Part shown: one piece after another, positions 44,725 to 52,853 of the stretch | How positions within the stretch are numbered: position 1 is the first letter of the stretch | Layout: each line of letters begins with the position of its first letter | Origin: an uncultured Bacteroidales bacterium | Lineage (GTDB): Bacteria > Bacteroidota > Bacteroidia > Bacteroidales > UBA932 | Direction: 5' to 3' | Assembly: GCA_934695325.1 (NCBI GenBank) | Contig: CAKUVD010000007.1 | Location: forward strand, 1 to 64,000 | DNA: 64,000 nucleotides | Notes under the pieces: generated by a model | The model's database searches: none | What the model was told of the DNA's origin: nothing | Seen by the model: the letters and a program-made list of their open reading frames with translations, nothing else | Translations under genes and position numbers: made by a program

Positions 44725-45647
44725 CAGCCCTTGGCTATATTCTCTGCTATGGCTGCAATGAGCCGTCTTCTGGCCTCAACGCTTGCCCAGGCGGTGTGCG
44801 GCGTGAATCGGAACCTTTCCGGATGCCTTGTGTGAAGCAGCGGACTATCAATCGGAAGCGGCTCCTGCGTGAACACATCCAGAGCGGCTCCTCCTATCAC
44901 GCCTTCGTCTATCACCTTCGCCAGTGCAGTCTCATCAATGATGCCCCCACGGCCCATATTCACGATTATCGCCGAAGGCTTCATAAGACACAGTTCCGTT
45001 TCGCCGACCAGCCCGGCAGTACGCTCATTATATGGAGCGTGCACTGAAATGACATCGGAACTGGACATCAGTTCGTCCAAAGAGATGCTCGGGTACTCCT
45101 TGCAATGTCCTGTTCCCGAAGTGGAGAAATATACTACCTCCATTCCGAAAGCCTCCGCCACCTTGGCCACACGGCTGCCTATCGTGCCCATACCGATTAT
45201 GCCCATACGCTTCCCAGCCATCTCGATGAACGGACGGCTGACATCAGTGAAGAGACCGCTGGAGGAATAATGTCCGGACTTCACGGCTTCATCAAGATAA
45301 GGGCCGTTCCCAAGCAATGAAAGTATGTGCATAAATGTCTCCTGCACAACCGATTCCGTAGAATAGCCGGCCACGTTCCTGACAGGGATGCCTCGTTCCG
45401 CACAAGCTTTCAGGTCAATGTTGTTCACGCCTGTCGCCGCTTCGCATACCAGTTTCAATGCAGGGGCTGCTTCAAGCAGTATCCTCGTCACCTTGACCTT
45501 ATTGGTTATCAGCACGTCACAGTCCGCCACTCGCTCCAGCGCTTCATCAGCAGTGGAATTAGGCCAGCAGACCAGTTCTCCAAGCGCTTCGATCGGAGCG
45601 AGAGATGAATCCCCCATCGTCGCCGCATCAAGATATGTTATCTTCAT
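44721..45647 (-). CDS. D-2-hydroxyacid dehydrogenase, NAD-dependent
   Basis: I start at the ATG at 45647 (MKITYLDAATMGD, 308 residues), since the ten residues before it in the open frame have no family match. The NAD fold is clear as MGIIGMGTIGSRVAKVA, with the catalytic Arg in INMGRGGIIDE-type context, Glu in DVFTQEPLP and His in FTPHTAW. The substrate-domain start and CEAATGVNNIDLKACAERGI agree. It reduces or oxidises a 2-keto/2-hydroxy acid such as hydroxypyruvate or glycerate; the exact substrate cannot be read. No obvious functional link to guaA or the tRNA beside it. Confidence 0.9.
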   Translation of the reverse strand: MKITYLDAATMGDSSLAPIEALGELVCWPNSTADEALERVADCDVLITNKVKVTRILLEAAPALKLVCEAATGVNNIDLKACAERGIPVRNVAGYSTESVVQETFMHILSLLGNGPYLDEAVKSGHYSSSGLFTDVSRPFIEMAGKRMGIIGMGTIGSRVAKVAEAFGMEVVYFSTSGTGHCKEYPSISLDELMSSSDVISVHAPYNERTAGLVGETELCLMKPSAIIVNMGRGGIIDETALAKVIDEGVIGGAALDVFTQEPLPIDSPLLHTRHPERFRFTPHTAWASVEARRRLIAAIAENIAKGW

Positions 45648-45741
45648 AGAATCAGACTTTACAAAATTCGGCCACACACGCCTTCATTACGCGATTTAGT
45701 CTTCCAACAGGCAGTGCAGTTCCACAATATATAAAAACGAC

Positions 45742-45767
45742 AAAAACCGGCTGAAAAACCGGTTTTT
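45742..45767 (-). terminator. Intrinsic terminator after tRNA-Leu
   Basis: On the minus strand AAAAACCGG (45767-45759) pairs with CCGGTTTTT (45750-45742), whose end also supplies the T-run. It starts 6 bases past the tRNA. Confidence 0.88.
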
Positions 45768-45772
45768 ATTCG

Positions 45773-45855
45773 TGCGCGAGATGAGAGTCGAACTCACACG
45801 TCGCAATTGACACTAGCTCCTGAAACTAGCGCGTCTACCATTTCGCCACCCGCGC
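45773..45855 (-). tRNA. tRNA-Leu (anticodon CAG)
   Basis: GCGCGGG pairs with CTCGCGC, discriminator A. Anticodon stem CTAGT/GCTAG closes loop TTCAGGA with anticodon CAG, reading CTG. A long variable arm (TGTCAATTGCGACG) and T loop GTTCGACTC are typical of tRNA-Leu. CCA is not encoded. Confidence 0.95.
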
Positions 45856-45870
45856 AATAATTAAGGATTG

Positions 45871-45901
45871 CAAAGGTACGAATTGTTTTTGAATTATCAA
45901 A
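45871..45901 (-). promoter_or_regulatory. Promoter of tRNA-Leu
   Basis: TTTG (45901-45898), a 19-base spacer and TACCTTTG (45878-45871) on the minus strand match the consensus exactly. The mature tRNA starts 16 bases downstream. Confidence 0.82.
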
Positions 45902-45902
45902 C

Positions 45903-46229
45903 TCACTTCATCATTTTTTTCTTCGCCCGAATGACCGGCTCAGCTTCCTCGGCAGTCATCACTGTCTCCGTATATTTGAACATTTTTTCGTCATCCCAGC
46001 CATAGTCATTTCTGAGCCTGTCCTCAATTTTCTTTGAATATGCACGGAATTCGTCTCCGGCTTGCTTGTCCGAATATATTTTCACAGAAAGATGCGAACG
46101 GAGGTCTTTCAGCAATGCGGCCTCAGCATCAGAAAGTTTCCCGGACTCCAAGTCTTTCTGAAGCTTATAGTCATACAACTCGACCTTTTTCTCCGGTGAA
46201 AGGCCCGCAACGACATTATGCTGAGTCAA
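45903..46229 (-). pseudogene. C-terminal part of a frameshifted small lipoprotein
   Basis: This frame opens only with TTG at 46229, overlapping the TGA of the upstream frame (TTGA). Its 108 residues are charged and helical (LSPEKKVELYDYKLQKDLESGKLSDAEAALLKDLRSHL) and lack a signal peptide. Read together with the 46226-46378 frame, it forms a continuous lipoprotein of about 160 residues after a -1 shift. A disrupted gene, a sequencing error or true translational coupling are all possible; I favour a broken single gene. No family recognised. Confidence 0.5.
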
Positions 46230-46378
46230 GACATCCTTTTGACCAGTTCACTGCGCATAAGTGTATCATTCAGGACGATGTCCCTGTCTGCACTTGACAC
46301 CTTCCCGTTGTTTGCGCAACTTCCGGACACAACAGCCGTCAATACGGCAGCAATCATAAATCCACGTAATGTTTTCAT
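46226..46378 (-). pseudogene. N-terminal part of a frameshifted small lipoprotein
   Basis: The ATG at 46378 gives MKTLRGFMIAAVLTAVVSGSC, a good lipoprotein signal with Cys21, followed by only 29 more residues before TGA at 46226. The hydrophilic tail (ADRDIVLNDTLMRSELVKRMS) is the start of a helical domain that continues in the next frame at 46229. It has its own promoter about 90 bases upstream, so it is transcribed. Confidence 0.55.
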
Positions 46379-46468
46379 ATCAAATAGTCTTAAAGTTATA
46401 TACAAACACCATTGCAACTACACGTGAGCATTTCCACCCAAAGCTGCGTAGTAACGTTTTATACGAAG

Positions 46469-46497
46469 CAAATATAATTATTTAAAAAAAATAACAA
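46469..46497 (-). promoter_or_regulatory. Promoter of the small frameshifted lipoprotein
   Basis: TTG (46497-46495), 18 bases and TATATTTG (46476-46469) on the minus strand fit the consensus. The ATG at 46378 follows after about 90 bases. Confidence 0.6.
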
Positions 46498-46547
46498 TCT
46501 TTTCCGACTATTTTTGTGAAGGAGAATGATACATCAGTTGAAAGAAG

Positions 46548-47402
46548 TCAAATCACGACCTCGAAATGCTCGGAATGCTGCCACTTGTCTATGCGGAACG
46601 TAATCGTGGCTCGGGCGTAGTCTATCTCCAGAACGATATCCTTCAGATCCGCCGAACCCCAGTCATATCCACTAGCCTCGATATAATTGCCTATGGCGAA
46701 CGTACGCACCTTGTCATCGTCCGATATGATATCCAGCGCAAGTGAGGAGTCAGACTGACGCGGAATATTCACGATGGCCTCATAATAGTTACCTGATGAC
46801 ACATCCTCAGAATACTTCGCCTCAGCTATGAACTCCCCTATGCGAGGGACACCTGACATATCATAGCCGCAGACATCACCACGGACTTCAAGGCGGAACG
46901 GGAACGGAGCGCCAGACCTGTCACAAATCCGCATTGTCAATGCGCAATAATTCTTATGGAGCCGAGGCTCGACATATCGCCGCTCACACATCGTAGACAC
47001 CTCCTCGCAGAACATCCACAATTCCGGACACGAGTCTCCTTTACGGATGGTAACGAAGGAGTCCGGATCCGACGGTGATACAGAGATGGTGGAAGGATAT
47101 ACCGCAGCCACATATAACGAACCTCGAGGCACAGTGGAGGCCCACCATAAACTTCCTTCTGAGGAAGTCAAGCGAAGCGTATCAGACAAGGCAAAGCCCT
47201 CCGCCCGGCCTCCGCGGCCAGCCAGAAAGACCGATATGCCGCAATCACATATCCTACCGGCATCATCCCCGGAAAAGCGCATCTCCAGCAGGCAAGGACA
47301 TAAATCCCTGTCCTCCTTCACAGTACAGCCCGGGCAGGTGATTATAGGCTGGAGGAAAGCAAGGAGGGCAAGGATATGATGAATTCTACTTTTAAAACAC
47401 AT
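46548..47402 (-). CDS. FimB/Mfa2-family fimbrial anchor-like lipoprotein
   Basis: The 284-residue protein carries a signal peptide with a terminal Cys in a CPGC context, then VKEDRDLCPCLLEMRF, which matches the conserved start of Mfa2/FimB (DUF1812) proteins. These anchor or cap Bacteroidales type V fimbriae at the outer membrane. Two beta domains follow, as expected for the family. It overlaps the DUF3575 gene by 11 bases and is the last gene of a three-gene operon. No fimbrillin subunit gene is nearby, so it may be a stand-alone adhesin subunit. Confidence 0.78.
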   Translation of the reverse strand: MCFKSRIHHILALLAFLQPIITCPGCTVKEDRDLCPCLLEMRFSGDDAGRICDCGISVFLAGRGGRAEGFALSDTLRLTSSEGSLWWASTVPRGSLYVAAVYPSTISVSPSDPDSFVTIRKGDSCPELWMFCEEVSTMCERRYVEPRLHKNYCALTMRICDRSGAPFPFRLEVRGDVCGYDMSGVPRIGEFIAEAKYSEDVSSGNYYEAIVNIPRQSDSSLALDIISDDDKVRTFAIGNYIEASGYDWGSADLKDIVLEIDYARATITFRIDKWQHSEHFEVVI

Positions 47403-47964
47403 AGCTCAGAGCCACCATCACATCTGACGGCAATATGAAGAACTTGGAACCAGAATCTTCAGACACGCCACATACAGGGCAGGAGTACTTCACATATTTG
47501 TCAATCCCTCCCCAGAACCCGAGGCCGAAATCCAAGTTGAAGTGCTTTCCCAGCATATATGAGTATCCTCCGGAGAATCCAGTCCCGAAGCGGTCGCCCT
47601 CATACGTCTTCGCCGACAATATCCCGCCGGAATTATACTCCTGGTACTGCACTTTTCCGGCGAGCCACCACCCGGAATATACGTTCCAGGGCCACCAGCG
47701 CACACCGGCCGCATACGCCTGCTGCTTGTTTCGCGCATTCTCCTTGTCTCGTCCAAGATTGAACTCAAATGGATTATAACGCACGGCGGCATTGACGGAC
47801 CAATGCCTTGCGACAGGCAAAGAAGCCTCCATATTCATCGTGACAAGATTCATATATCCCACCAGGTCAGTGGCCACAGATGCTTTCTGGGCCTTGGCAT
47901 CCAATGGAGAGGCCATACAGGCAAGCGCCAGTGCCGCAGTCAAGATTGTCTTTCCGAATCGCAT
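47392..47964 (-). CDS. DUF3575 outer-membrane beta-barrel protein
   Basis: A 190-residue exported protein: a signal peptide (AALALACMASPLDAKAQ) and then alternating strands typical of a small outer-membrane barrel (SWNVYSGWWLAGKVQYQEYN-type pattern, GYSYMLGKHFNLDFGLGFWGG), ending in VMVALSYVF with a C-terminal Phe. It fits DUF3575, which often accompanies Mfa2/FimB-like lipoproteins in Bacteroidales, as here. A Cys pair (SCPVCG) lies in a loop. It starts 4 bases after the HExxH lipoprotein's stop. Likely a secretion or anchoring partner; molecular function unknown. Confidence 0.8.
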   Translation of the reverse strand: MRFGKTILTAALALACMASPLDAKAQKASVATDLVGYMNLVTMNMEASLPVARHWSVNAAVRYNPFEFNLGRDKENARNKQQAYAAGVRWWPWNVYSGWWLAGKVQYQEYNSGGILSAKTYEGDRFGTGFSGGYSYMLGKHFNLDFGLGFWGGIDKYVKYSCPVCGVSEDSGSKFFILPSDVMVALSYVF

Positions 47965-47968
47965 CTCA

Positions 47969-49561
47969 TCAAATGTTTTTGTCTGAATACCTGTCGAACA
48001 CCTGTCTGATTATCTGAGACTTGTCCGGATACAGTTCCAGGAGTTTCTTCCTCAGCGCACCGATATCCGTGACATCCTTCTGGAGAGCAGTGAATATCTG
48101 AGACTTGCTGAGTCCCCTCTCCTCGAGATACCTGAATATCTGAGGATGGAACCAATAGTTCATACCCGCTGACGGCATCGTCCCGCCATATCTGTCGTGA
48201 TACATTGAATTCTGCATAAAATAGCCCCACATTTCCCCCACCTCGCAATATCCCGAAGAAGGAGCCGTGCCATCCCCATAAGTCTTTCCTCCAGAGTTCA
48301 GATATGAAGATATTATATAATTTATATACTTGTCCCAGAAATCTTTCCCCACCTGTGCAAAATGACTGGCGTGAGCGAGTTCGTGACAAGTCTCCGCATA
48401 GATGGACGAATAGGCTGACCGCCCTTCAAGCCCGAGCGTCACATCCGGAAGGAAGAGTTTTATGAGAGCGGAATACTCCCCAAGGAAAGTCTTTATCAGG
48501 GTCCTGTCGATGAATGCGCCTTGGCGCATCATAACAGCACTGCTGGCAGAGAGTTTCTGGAAAAGCCATATTCTCAGATTCTTTGGCGGCCGGGCGATAT
48601 TCATATCCTCCGAAGAACATCTCTGGATATAGTCATAGGCGGCATTGTTCACAACGCTTCTGCACCAGAGCTTCCTGTCAGAGGCCTTGGTTATCGTGAC
48701 ATCCATACCAGTGGAAGGGCCCTTGCCCAATGCTGATGTAGACGCAGACACGAGTATCTTGTTGAAGCCTATGGCGAACCCCTCCTTATTCTTGAATCTC
48801 AGACGGTACCTTGGCTTTGAGGAGTACTTCTTGCCAATGGAATAATATCCATCGCGGTCAGTATATGCAGATGAATACTTCACAAAGACATTGCACACCA
48901 CCTTGACGCCTGACACACCGAAAGGCTGCCCTCCGTTGGCGTCATCATCCACGATAGTGATGCGGCCCTCAGGTTTCGACGCTCCTCCGCGTGTCTGTGG
49001 AAGAAGCATATCCTCGTTGCCAGTAAGCCTGAATGCCTCACGTTCCACAGCCTCCCAGTCGATTCCGTCCTCAGATTTCGTGTCAGCCGAAGGGTCCGGT
49101 ATGAAGCAGTCATCCAGAATCTCACTATATATATCCGAAGGCAGCTCCTTTCCGTGAGGGACGACCGAATACTGCCAGGTTATGTCCTCATCAGACAGAT
49201 CCGGTGAATGATAATAGTCGCCGTCCTTGACAATCTGGTAATCCAGAGGATGATCCATCAGTTCAAACCCTAGAGTCACAAGCCGTTGGTACTCCTCCTC
49301 CGACTTGGGAAGGAAACGGACATATACATCCGTAGGAGTGACATCGACTCTTCCCGCCTTGGTCGGATAGAGACTCGCCAATGCCTTGGTCACATTGGAC
49401 ACGGAATACGGGTCTTCCAGTTTCTCTCCGAGAACAATCATTTCGTGAGCCACGCCATCAGAGCCAGACTCATCCTCGTGAAGGCCTCCGAACCCTTTTT
49501 CCGAACAGCCTGTCGCCACCAGTACCATGGCGCAGGCGATAAATTCACGTAATTTTTCCAT
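47969..49561 (-). CDS. Lipoprotein with HExxH metallopeptidase-like domain
   Basis: I start at the ATG at 49561 (MEKLREFIACAMVLVATGC, lipobox ATGC). The 530-residue product has an N-terminal region of about 180 residues, a carboxypeptidase-regulatory-like beta sandwich (VSGVKVVCNVFVKYSSAYTD, then DGYYSIGKKY), and a C-terminal helical domain. The last contains ETCHELAHASHF and, about 43 residues on, YCEVGEMWGYF, a plausible gluzincin-type zinc site (HExxH plus Glu). It is probably an outer-membrane-attached protease. The DUF3575 barrel and FimB-like gene follow in the same operon. Zinc site is seen; activity is inferred. Confidence 0.78.
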   Translation of the reverse strand: MEKLREFIACAMVLVATGCSEKGFGGLHEDESGSDGVAHEMIVLGEKLEDPYSVSNVTKALASLYPTKAGRVDVTPTDVYVRFLPKSEEEYQRLVTLGFELMDHPLDYQIVKDGDYYHSPDLSDEDITWQYSVVPHGKELPSDIYSEILDDCFIPDPSADTKSEDGIDWEAVEREAFRLTGNEDMLLPQTRGGASKPEGRITIVDDDANGGQPFGVSGVKVVCNVFVKYSSAYTDRDGYYSIGKKYSSKPRYRLRFKNKEGFAIGFNKILVSASTSALGKGPSTGMDVTITKASDRKLWCRSVVNNAAYDYIQRCSSEDMNIARPPKNLRIWLFQKLSASSAVMMRQGAFIDRTLIKTFLGEYSALIKLFLPDVTLGLEGRSAYSSIYAETCHELAHASHFAQVGKDFWDKYINYIISSYLNSGGKTYGDGTAPSSGYCEVGEMWGYFMQNSMYHDRYGGTMPSAGMNYWFHPQIFRYLEERGLSKSQIFTALQKDVTDIGALRKKLLELYPDKSQIIRQVFDRYSDKNI

Positions 49562-49586
49562 ACTCAATCGTTAAATTGGTTACGGG

Positions 49587-49617
49587 CAAATTTATCCGAA
49601 GGAAAACGTTTTCCGAA
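49587..49617 (-). promoter_or_regulatory. Promoter of the HExxH lipoprotein operon
   Basis: TTCG (49617-49614), a spacer of about 19 bases and TAAATTTG (49594-49587) on the minus strand fit the consensus with one change in the -33 box. The ATG is 26 bases downstream. Confidence 0.6.
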
Positions 49618-49651
49618 AAAGAACACGCTTTTTCTAAATTTTCAGCCACTC

Positions 49652-49682
49652 TTGCTATTACAGCGGCTATTAAGTATCTTTG
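49652..49682 (+). promoter_or_regulatory. Promoter of the histidine acid phosphatase gene
   Basis: TTG (49652-49654), 20 bases and TATCTTTG (49675-49682) match the consensus. The ATG at 49708 follows, which excludes the in-frame start at 49576. Confidence 0.72.
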
Positions 49683-49707
49683 TACATCACAATCTCACGA
49701 TAAAAAT

Positions 49708-50982
49708 ATGAACATCAGAAACAGAATCTTAACATTTTTGACATTTTCGGTTCTGTCAAGCCTATGCGTCAGCGCACAGGACTTCGAGGACAGAGTCCGG
49801 AATGACAAAGACATCGCCGCAGGCGTTTACCACCCTTATCATCACGGAGACTTGCGCGACACGCCGGCGCCGAAAGGATACAAGGCATTCTACATATCGC
49901 ATTATGGAAGGCACGGTTCCAGATACCACGCAAGCGACGGATATTTCAAGTCCGCAAAAGAAGGCCTCCAGAAAGGAATGGAAGAGGGAATCCTCACAGA
50001 GACAGGCAAGAGGCTATACAATGATTTCTTCACACTCTACAATGCCCACGACGGTATGCTTGGTGAACTTACCCCTCGCGGAGCACTTGAGCACAGAGGC
50101 ATCGCCGACAGGATGCACAATCGGTTCAATGACGTATTCAAAAGTAAACAAAGGACTGATATCAACTGTATTGCAAGCATCATCCCAAGATGTATCATCA
50201 GTATGGCCAATTTCTCGTCAGAACTTAAAGGACTGGATCCGAGACTGGCGTTTTCATTCGACACCGGAGCCCGATATTTCAGATACATCTGCAAGGAGAT
50301 CGACAGCAAGGAGTTATTTGATAAATGCAATCACTTTGAAGATTCCGTGAGAGCCGCCACTTGTCACTATGACAAGCTGATGAACAGCATTTTCACTGAT
50401 CCCGCAAAAGGCGCCGAAGCAGTGAAGAATCCTCAAAAGTTCATAAAGTCGCTCTTCATCAGCGGCTCCATCTGCGGGGACCTTGATTTCCTCGGCATTG
50501 ACCTTTTCGATTATTTCGACACCGAAGAGCTTCTGGAACAAGCCCTTGTCCGCAGCGACAAGTTCTATGGACAGTTCGGAAACTCCGCAGAATGGGGCGC
50601 CGTAAGTTCAGCGGCAGCCAAAGACCTGGTCAAGGATTTCGTCTCCAAGGCTGACAATGCCGTCAAAGATGGCAGCACTACGGCCGCAGACCTGAGGTTC
50701 GGTCACGATACCGGCATACTTCCGTTCTATGGACTCATCGGGATAGAAGGGATGAATGTCAGATACCCTATGGCTGAAGGGCACAAGCATTGGACGACTT
50801 ACGACGACATCCCTATGGCCACAAACTTCCAGATGATATTCTACAAGAACAAAAAGGGTGACATCCTGGTCAAGATGCTCAACAATGAAGAAGAAACTAT
50901 GATACCGGCGCTGGAAACAGCATACGGCCCTTATTATAAATGGAGCGACCTGCGCCAATATCTTCTGCGTCTTACAGAATAA
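49708..50982 (+). CDS. Secreted histidine acid phosphatase (phytase/MINPP-like)
   Basis: I use the ATG at 49708 (MNIRNRILTFLTFSVLSSLCVSAQ), which provides a signal peptide and sits 25 bases after a consensus promoter. The 424-residue enzyme has the catalytic RHGxR motif in HYGRHGSRYH, where His forms the phosphoenzyme, and the C-terminal HD pair in LRFGHDTGILPFYG that supplies the proton donor. Bacteroidales homologues release phosphate from inositol phosphates and other phosphomonoesters; the substrate here is not fixed by sequence. Periplasmic or surface location expected. Single-gene unit with its own terminator. Confidence 0.9.
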   Translation: MNIRNRILTFLTFSVLSSLCVSAQDFEDRVRNDKDIAAGVYHPYHHGDLRDTPAPKGYKAFYISHYGRHGSRYHASDGYFKSAKEGLQKGMEEGILTETGKRLYNDFFTLYNAHDGMLGELTPRGALEHRGIADRMHNRFNDVFKSKQRTDINCIASIIPRCIISMANFSSELKGLDPRLAFSFDTGARYFRYICKEIDSKELFDKCNHFEDSVRAATCHYDKLMNSIFTDPAKGAEAVKNPQKFIKSLFISGSICGDLDFLGIDLFDYFDTEELLEQALVRSDKFYGQFGNSAEWGAVSSAAAKDLVKDFVSKADNAVKDGSTTAADLRFGHDTGILPFYGLIGIEGMNVRYPMAEGHKHWTTYDDIPMATNFQMIFYKNKKGDILVKMLNNEEETMIPALETAYGPYYKWSDLRQYLLRLTE

Positions 50983-51022
50983 AATCATATAACCACAGGT
51001 GAACACCTGCGCAACTAGAAGG

Positions 51023-51064
51023 AAAGAGACCTCGGAGCCAAAATGACTTGAGGTCTCTTTCTTG
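51023..51064 (+). terminator. Intrinsic terminator after the phosphatase gene
   Basis: AAAGAGACCTC (51023-51033) pairs perfectly with GAGGTCTCTTT (51050-51060), followed by CTT. Confidence 0.88.
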
Positions 51065-51177
51065 TGATTATACAATTACATACTGGCGACCGCATCTCAT
51101 CGAGGGTACACGCCCATCACAGGGATCCCCCCTGCGGAGCATAAAACTCTCCCTCAGGCGTCCGCCTTCGGTGTCAC

Positions 51178-52071
51178 TTAGAAAAACACCACTGTCTTCT
51201 GCTCGACTGCTGACATCAGGCTGTTCGCGAGACGGCTTACACCGAAACGGAAAAGATCCTTGTTAAGCCATTCCTTGCCGAGGACCGCGGAGACTATTGA
51301 GTAATAGCATACGGCATCCATCACCGTTGAAACGCCCCCGGCGGCCTTGAATCCGACCTTTCGCCCTGTCTTCTCATAGAATTTCCTGATGCACTCGCAC
51401 ATTATATAGGCTGCGGCCGGAGTTGCATTGACATCGACCTTTCCCGTGGAAGTCTTGATGAAATCCGCACCGCTCTCCATCGCCAGGAACGAAGCGTCAG
51501 CGATTCTTTCCGGAGAGGTAAGGACCCCGCTCTCTATGATCACCTTGAGGACAATCTTCCTGCCGACACGCACCCCGGCCTCATCGACAGCTTTCCGGCA
51601 AGCCTTTATCTCAGCCGCAGCGGCATCATAGTCTCCGGCCAAGAACGCATTGAGAGCCAAGACTATATCTATCTCATCAGCCCCAGCCTCCACAGCCATT
51701 TCACATTCCTTCGTCTTAACCTCGATGAAACTCTGAGAAGTCGGGAAACATCCGGCGACAGATGTCACGTGAAGTTCATCATCCTTGCGACATTCTCTCA
51801 CCACCCCGGCGAAATTCGGATAAACGCATACAGATGCTGGCAGAGGGTAATCAGGATAGACATTCCTGTATGTATTCACCTTCTCCATCAGCGCAGAAAT
51901 AGACTCGACGCTGTCTGTGTTGTGAAGCGACGTGAGATCCATAAAAGAGAAACAGGACTTGATGACCTGTTCTGAAACCACATTGTCCAGATTAGAGGCA
52001 ATAAATTCCAGGCTCCTGTCGATAGCCTCCTTGTCAGGAGAATATCCATAATTCAAATATAACTCTTTCAT
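51178..52071 (-). CDS. deoC: Deoxyribose-phosphate aldolase
   Basis: DeoC splits 2-deoxyribose-5-phosphate to acetaldehyde and glyceraldehyde-3-phosphate, the final step of deoxynucleoside catabolism, in the cytosol. The Schiff-base Lys is in ADFIKTSTGK and the second catalytic Lys in KVGFKAAGG; GADEIDIVLALN and SVCVYPNF are further family marks. At 297 residues it is longer than the common ~220, with extra residues at the N-terminus, as in the E. coli-type long form. It is the last gene of the ftsY-pheT strand run, 24 bases after the radical SAM gene. Confidence 0.95.
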   Translation of the reverse strand: MKELYLNYGYSPDKEAIDRSLEFIASNLDNVVSEQVIKSCFSFMDLTSLHNTDSVESISALMEKVNTYRNVYPDYPLPASVCVYPNFAGVVRECRKDDELHVTSVAGCFPTSQSFIEVKTKECEMAVEAGADEIDIVLALNAFLAGDYDAAAAEIKACRKAVDEAGVRVGRKIVLKVIIESGVLTSPERIADASFLAMESGADFIKTSTGKVDVNATPAAAYIMCECIRKFYEKTGRKVGFKAAGGVSTVMDAVCYYSIVSAVLGKEWLNKDLFRFGVSRLANSLMSAVEQKTVVFF

Positions 52072-52095
52072 ATCAGTATTTTGTGCTATTATCAG

Positions 52096-52851
52096 TCATC
52101 CTTTTATCTGAATGTTGTATCCTTCATCAATCAGAGGCTTGACAGCCTCTCTCATCTCATCCGCAGAGAATTTTACCAGGCCTTCGGCTGGTGCCTCTCG
52201 TGCCAGAGTGTAAACCATAACTTCCCGCGGCTTCAGTTCCCTGACGATATTCATCCAGGCATCCAGGTTACCGCGCTCCGTAGAGTCAAATCCAGGGAAC
52301 TTCAGAAACATAGTCTGCAGAATGAAATTTCCGCCGAAAGACTTCAGACCGGAGACAATGTCAGCCACGGAATAATCGCACGCCGGCTGGTTGATTTTCT
52401 CCGCCATCTCATCCGAAGCGGCATCAAGCTTCAATATCGGGTTGTCCACCTTCATAAGTGCGGCACGGACGTCATCCCTGAAAATCCGAGTGGCATTTGA
52501 GAGCACGGAAACGACAGTTCCAGGAAAATATCTATCCCTGAGTTCCAGCGTTATGTCTATCATCTCCGGGAAATGCGGGTTCAATGTAGGCTCTCCGTCA
52601 CCGGAGAAAGTTATCGAGTCAATGCCGATGCCTTTATCCCGGCACTCCATCAACTTGGCTTCTAGAGCCTTGTGCAGTTCTTCCGGAAGCGGCAGCCTGT
52701 GGTCTTCTCTCCCGTCCTTATTCCAGCCGCACTCACAATAAACGCAGTCAAAATTGCATAACTTGCCTTCTTCGGGAAGAAGGTTTATTCCCAAAGAATT
52801 CCCAAGCCTACGGCTGAAGATCGGGCCGAAAACAAGTCTTTCACGCAACAT
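52096..52851 (-). CDS. Radical SAM protein, COG0731-like
   Basis: The 251-residue protein binds a 4Fe-4S cluster through C-NFD-C-VY-C in KLCNFDCVYCECGWN and should generate a 5'-deoxyadenosyl radical. The following FSGDGEPTLNP segment is the SAM-binding GGE-type motif of the wyosine-synthase-like subgroup. The start (RERLVFGPIFSRRLGNSLGINLLP) is strongly conserved in that group. Substrate is unknown. It lies 2 bases after the amidohydrolase gene and is likely co-translated with it, although no shared pathway is apparent. Confidence 0.88.
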   Translation of the reverse strand: MLRERLVFGPIFSRRLGNSLGINLLPEEGKLCNFDCVYCECGWNKDGREDHRLPLPEELHKALEAKLMECRDKGIGIDSITFSGDGEPTLNPHFPEMIDITLELRDRYFPGTVVSVLSNATRIFRDDVRAALMKVDNPILKLDAASDEMAEKINQPACDYSVADIVSGLKSFGGNFILQTMFLKFPGFDSTERGNLDAWMNIVRELKPREVMVYTLAREAPAEGLVKFSADEMREAVKPLIDEGYNIQIKG

Positions 52852-52853
52852 CT

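Noticed and set aside
46210..46245. Programmed -1 frameshift site
   Set aside because: No canonical X-XXY-YYZ slippery heptamer or downstream structure is visible; a mutation or coupling is simpler.
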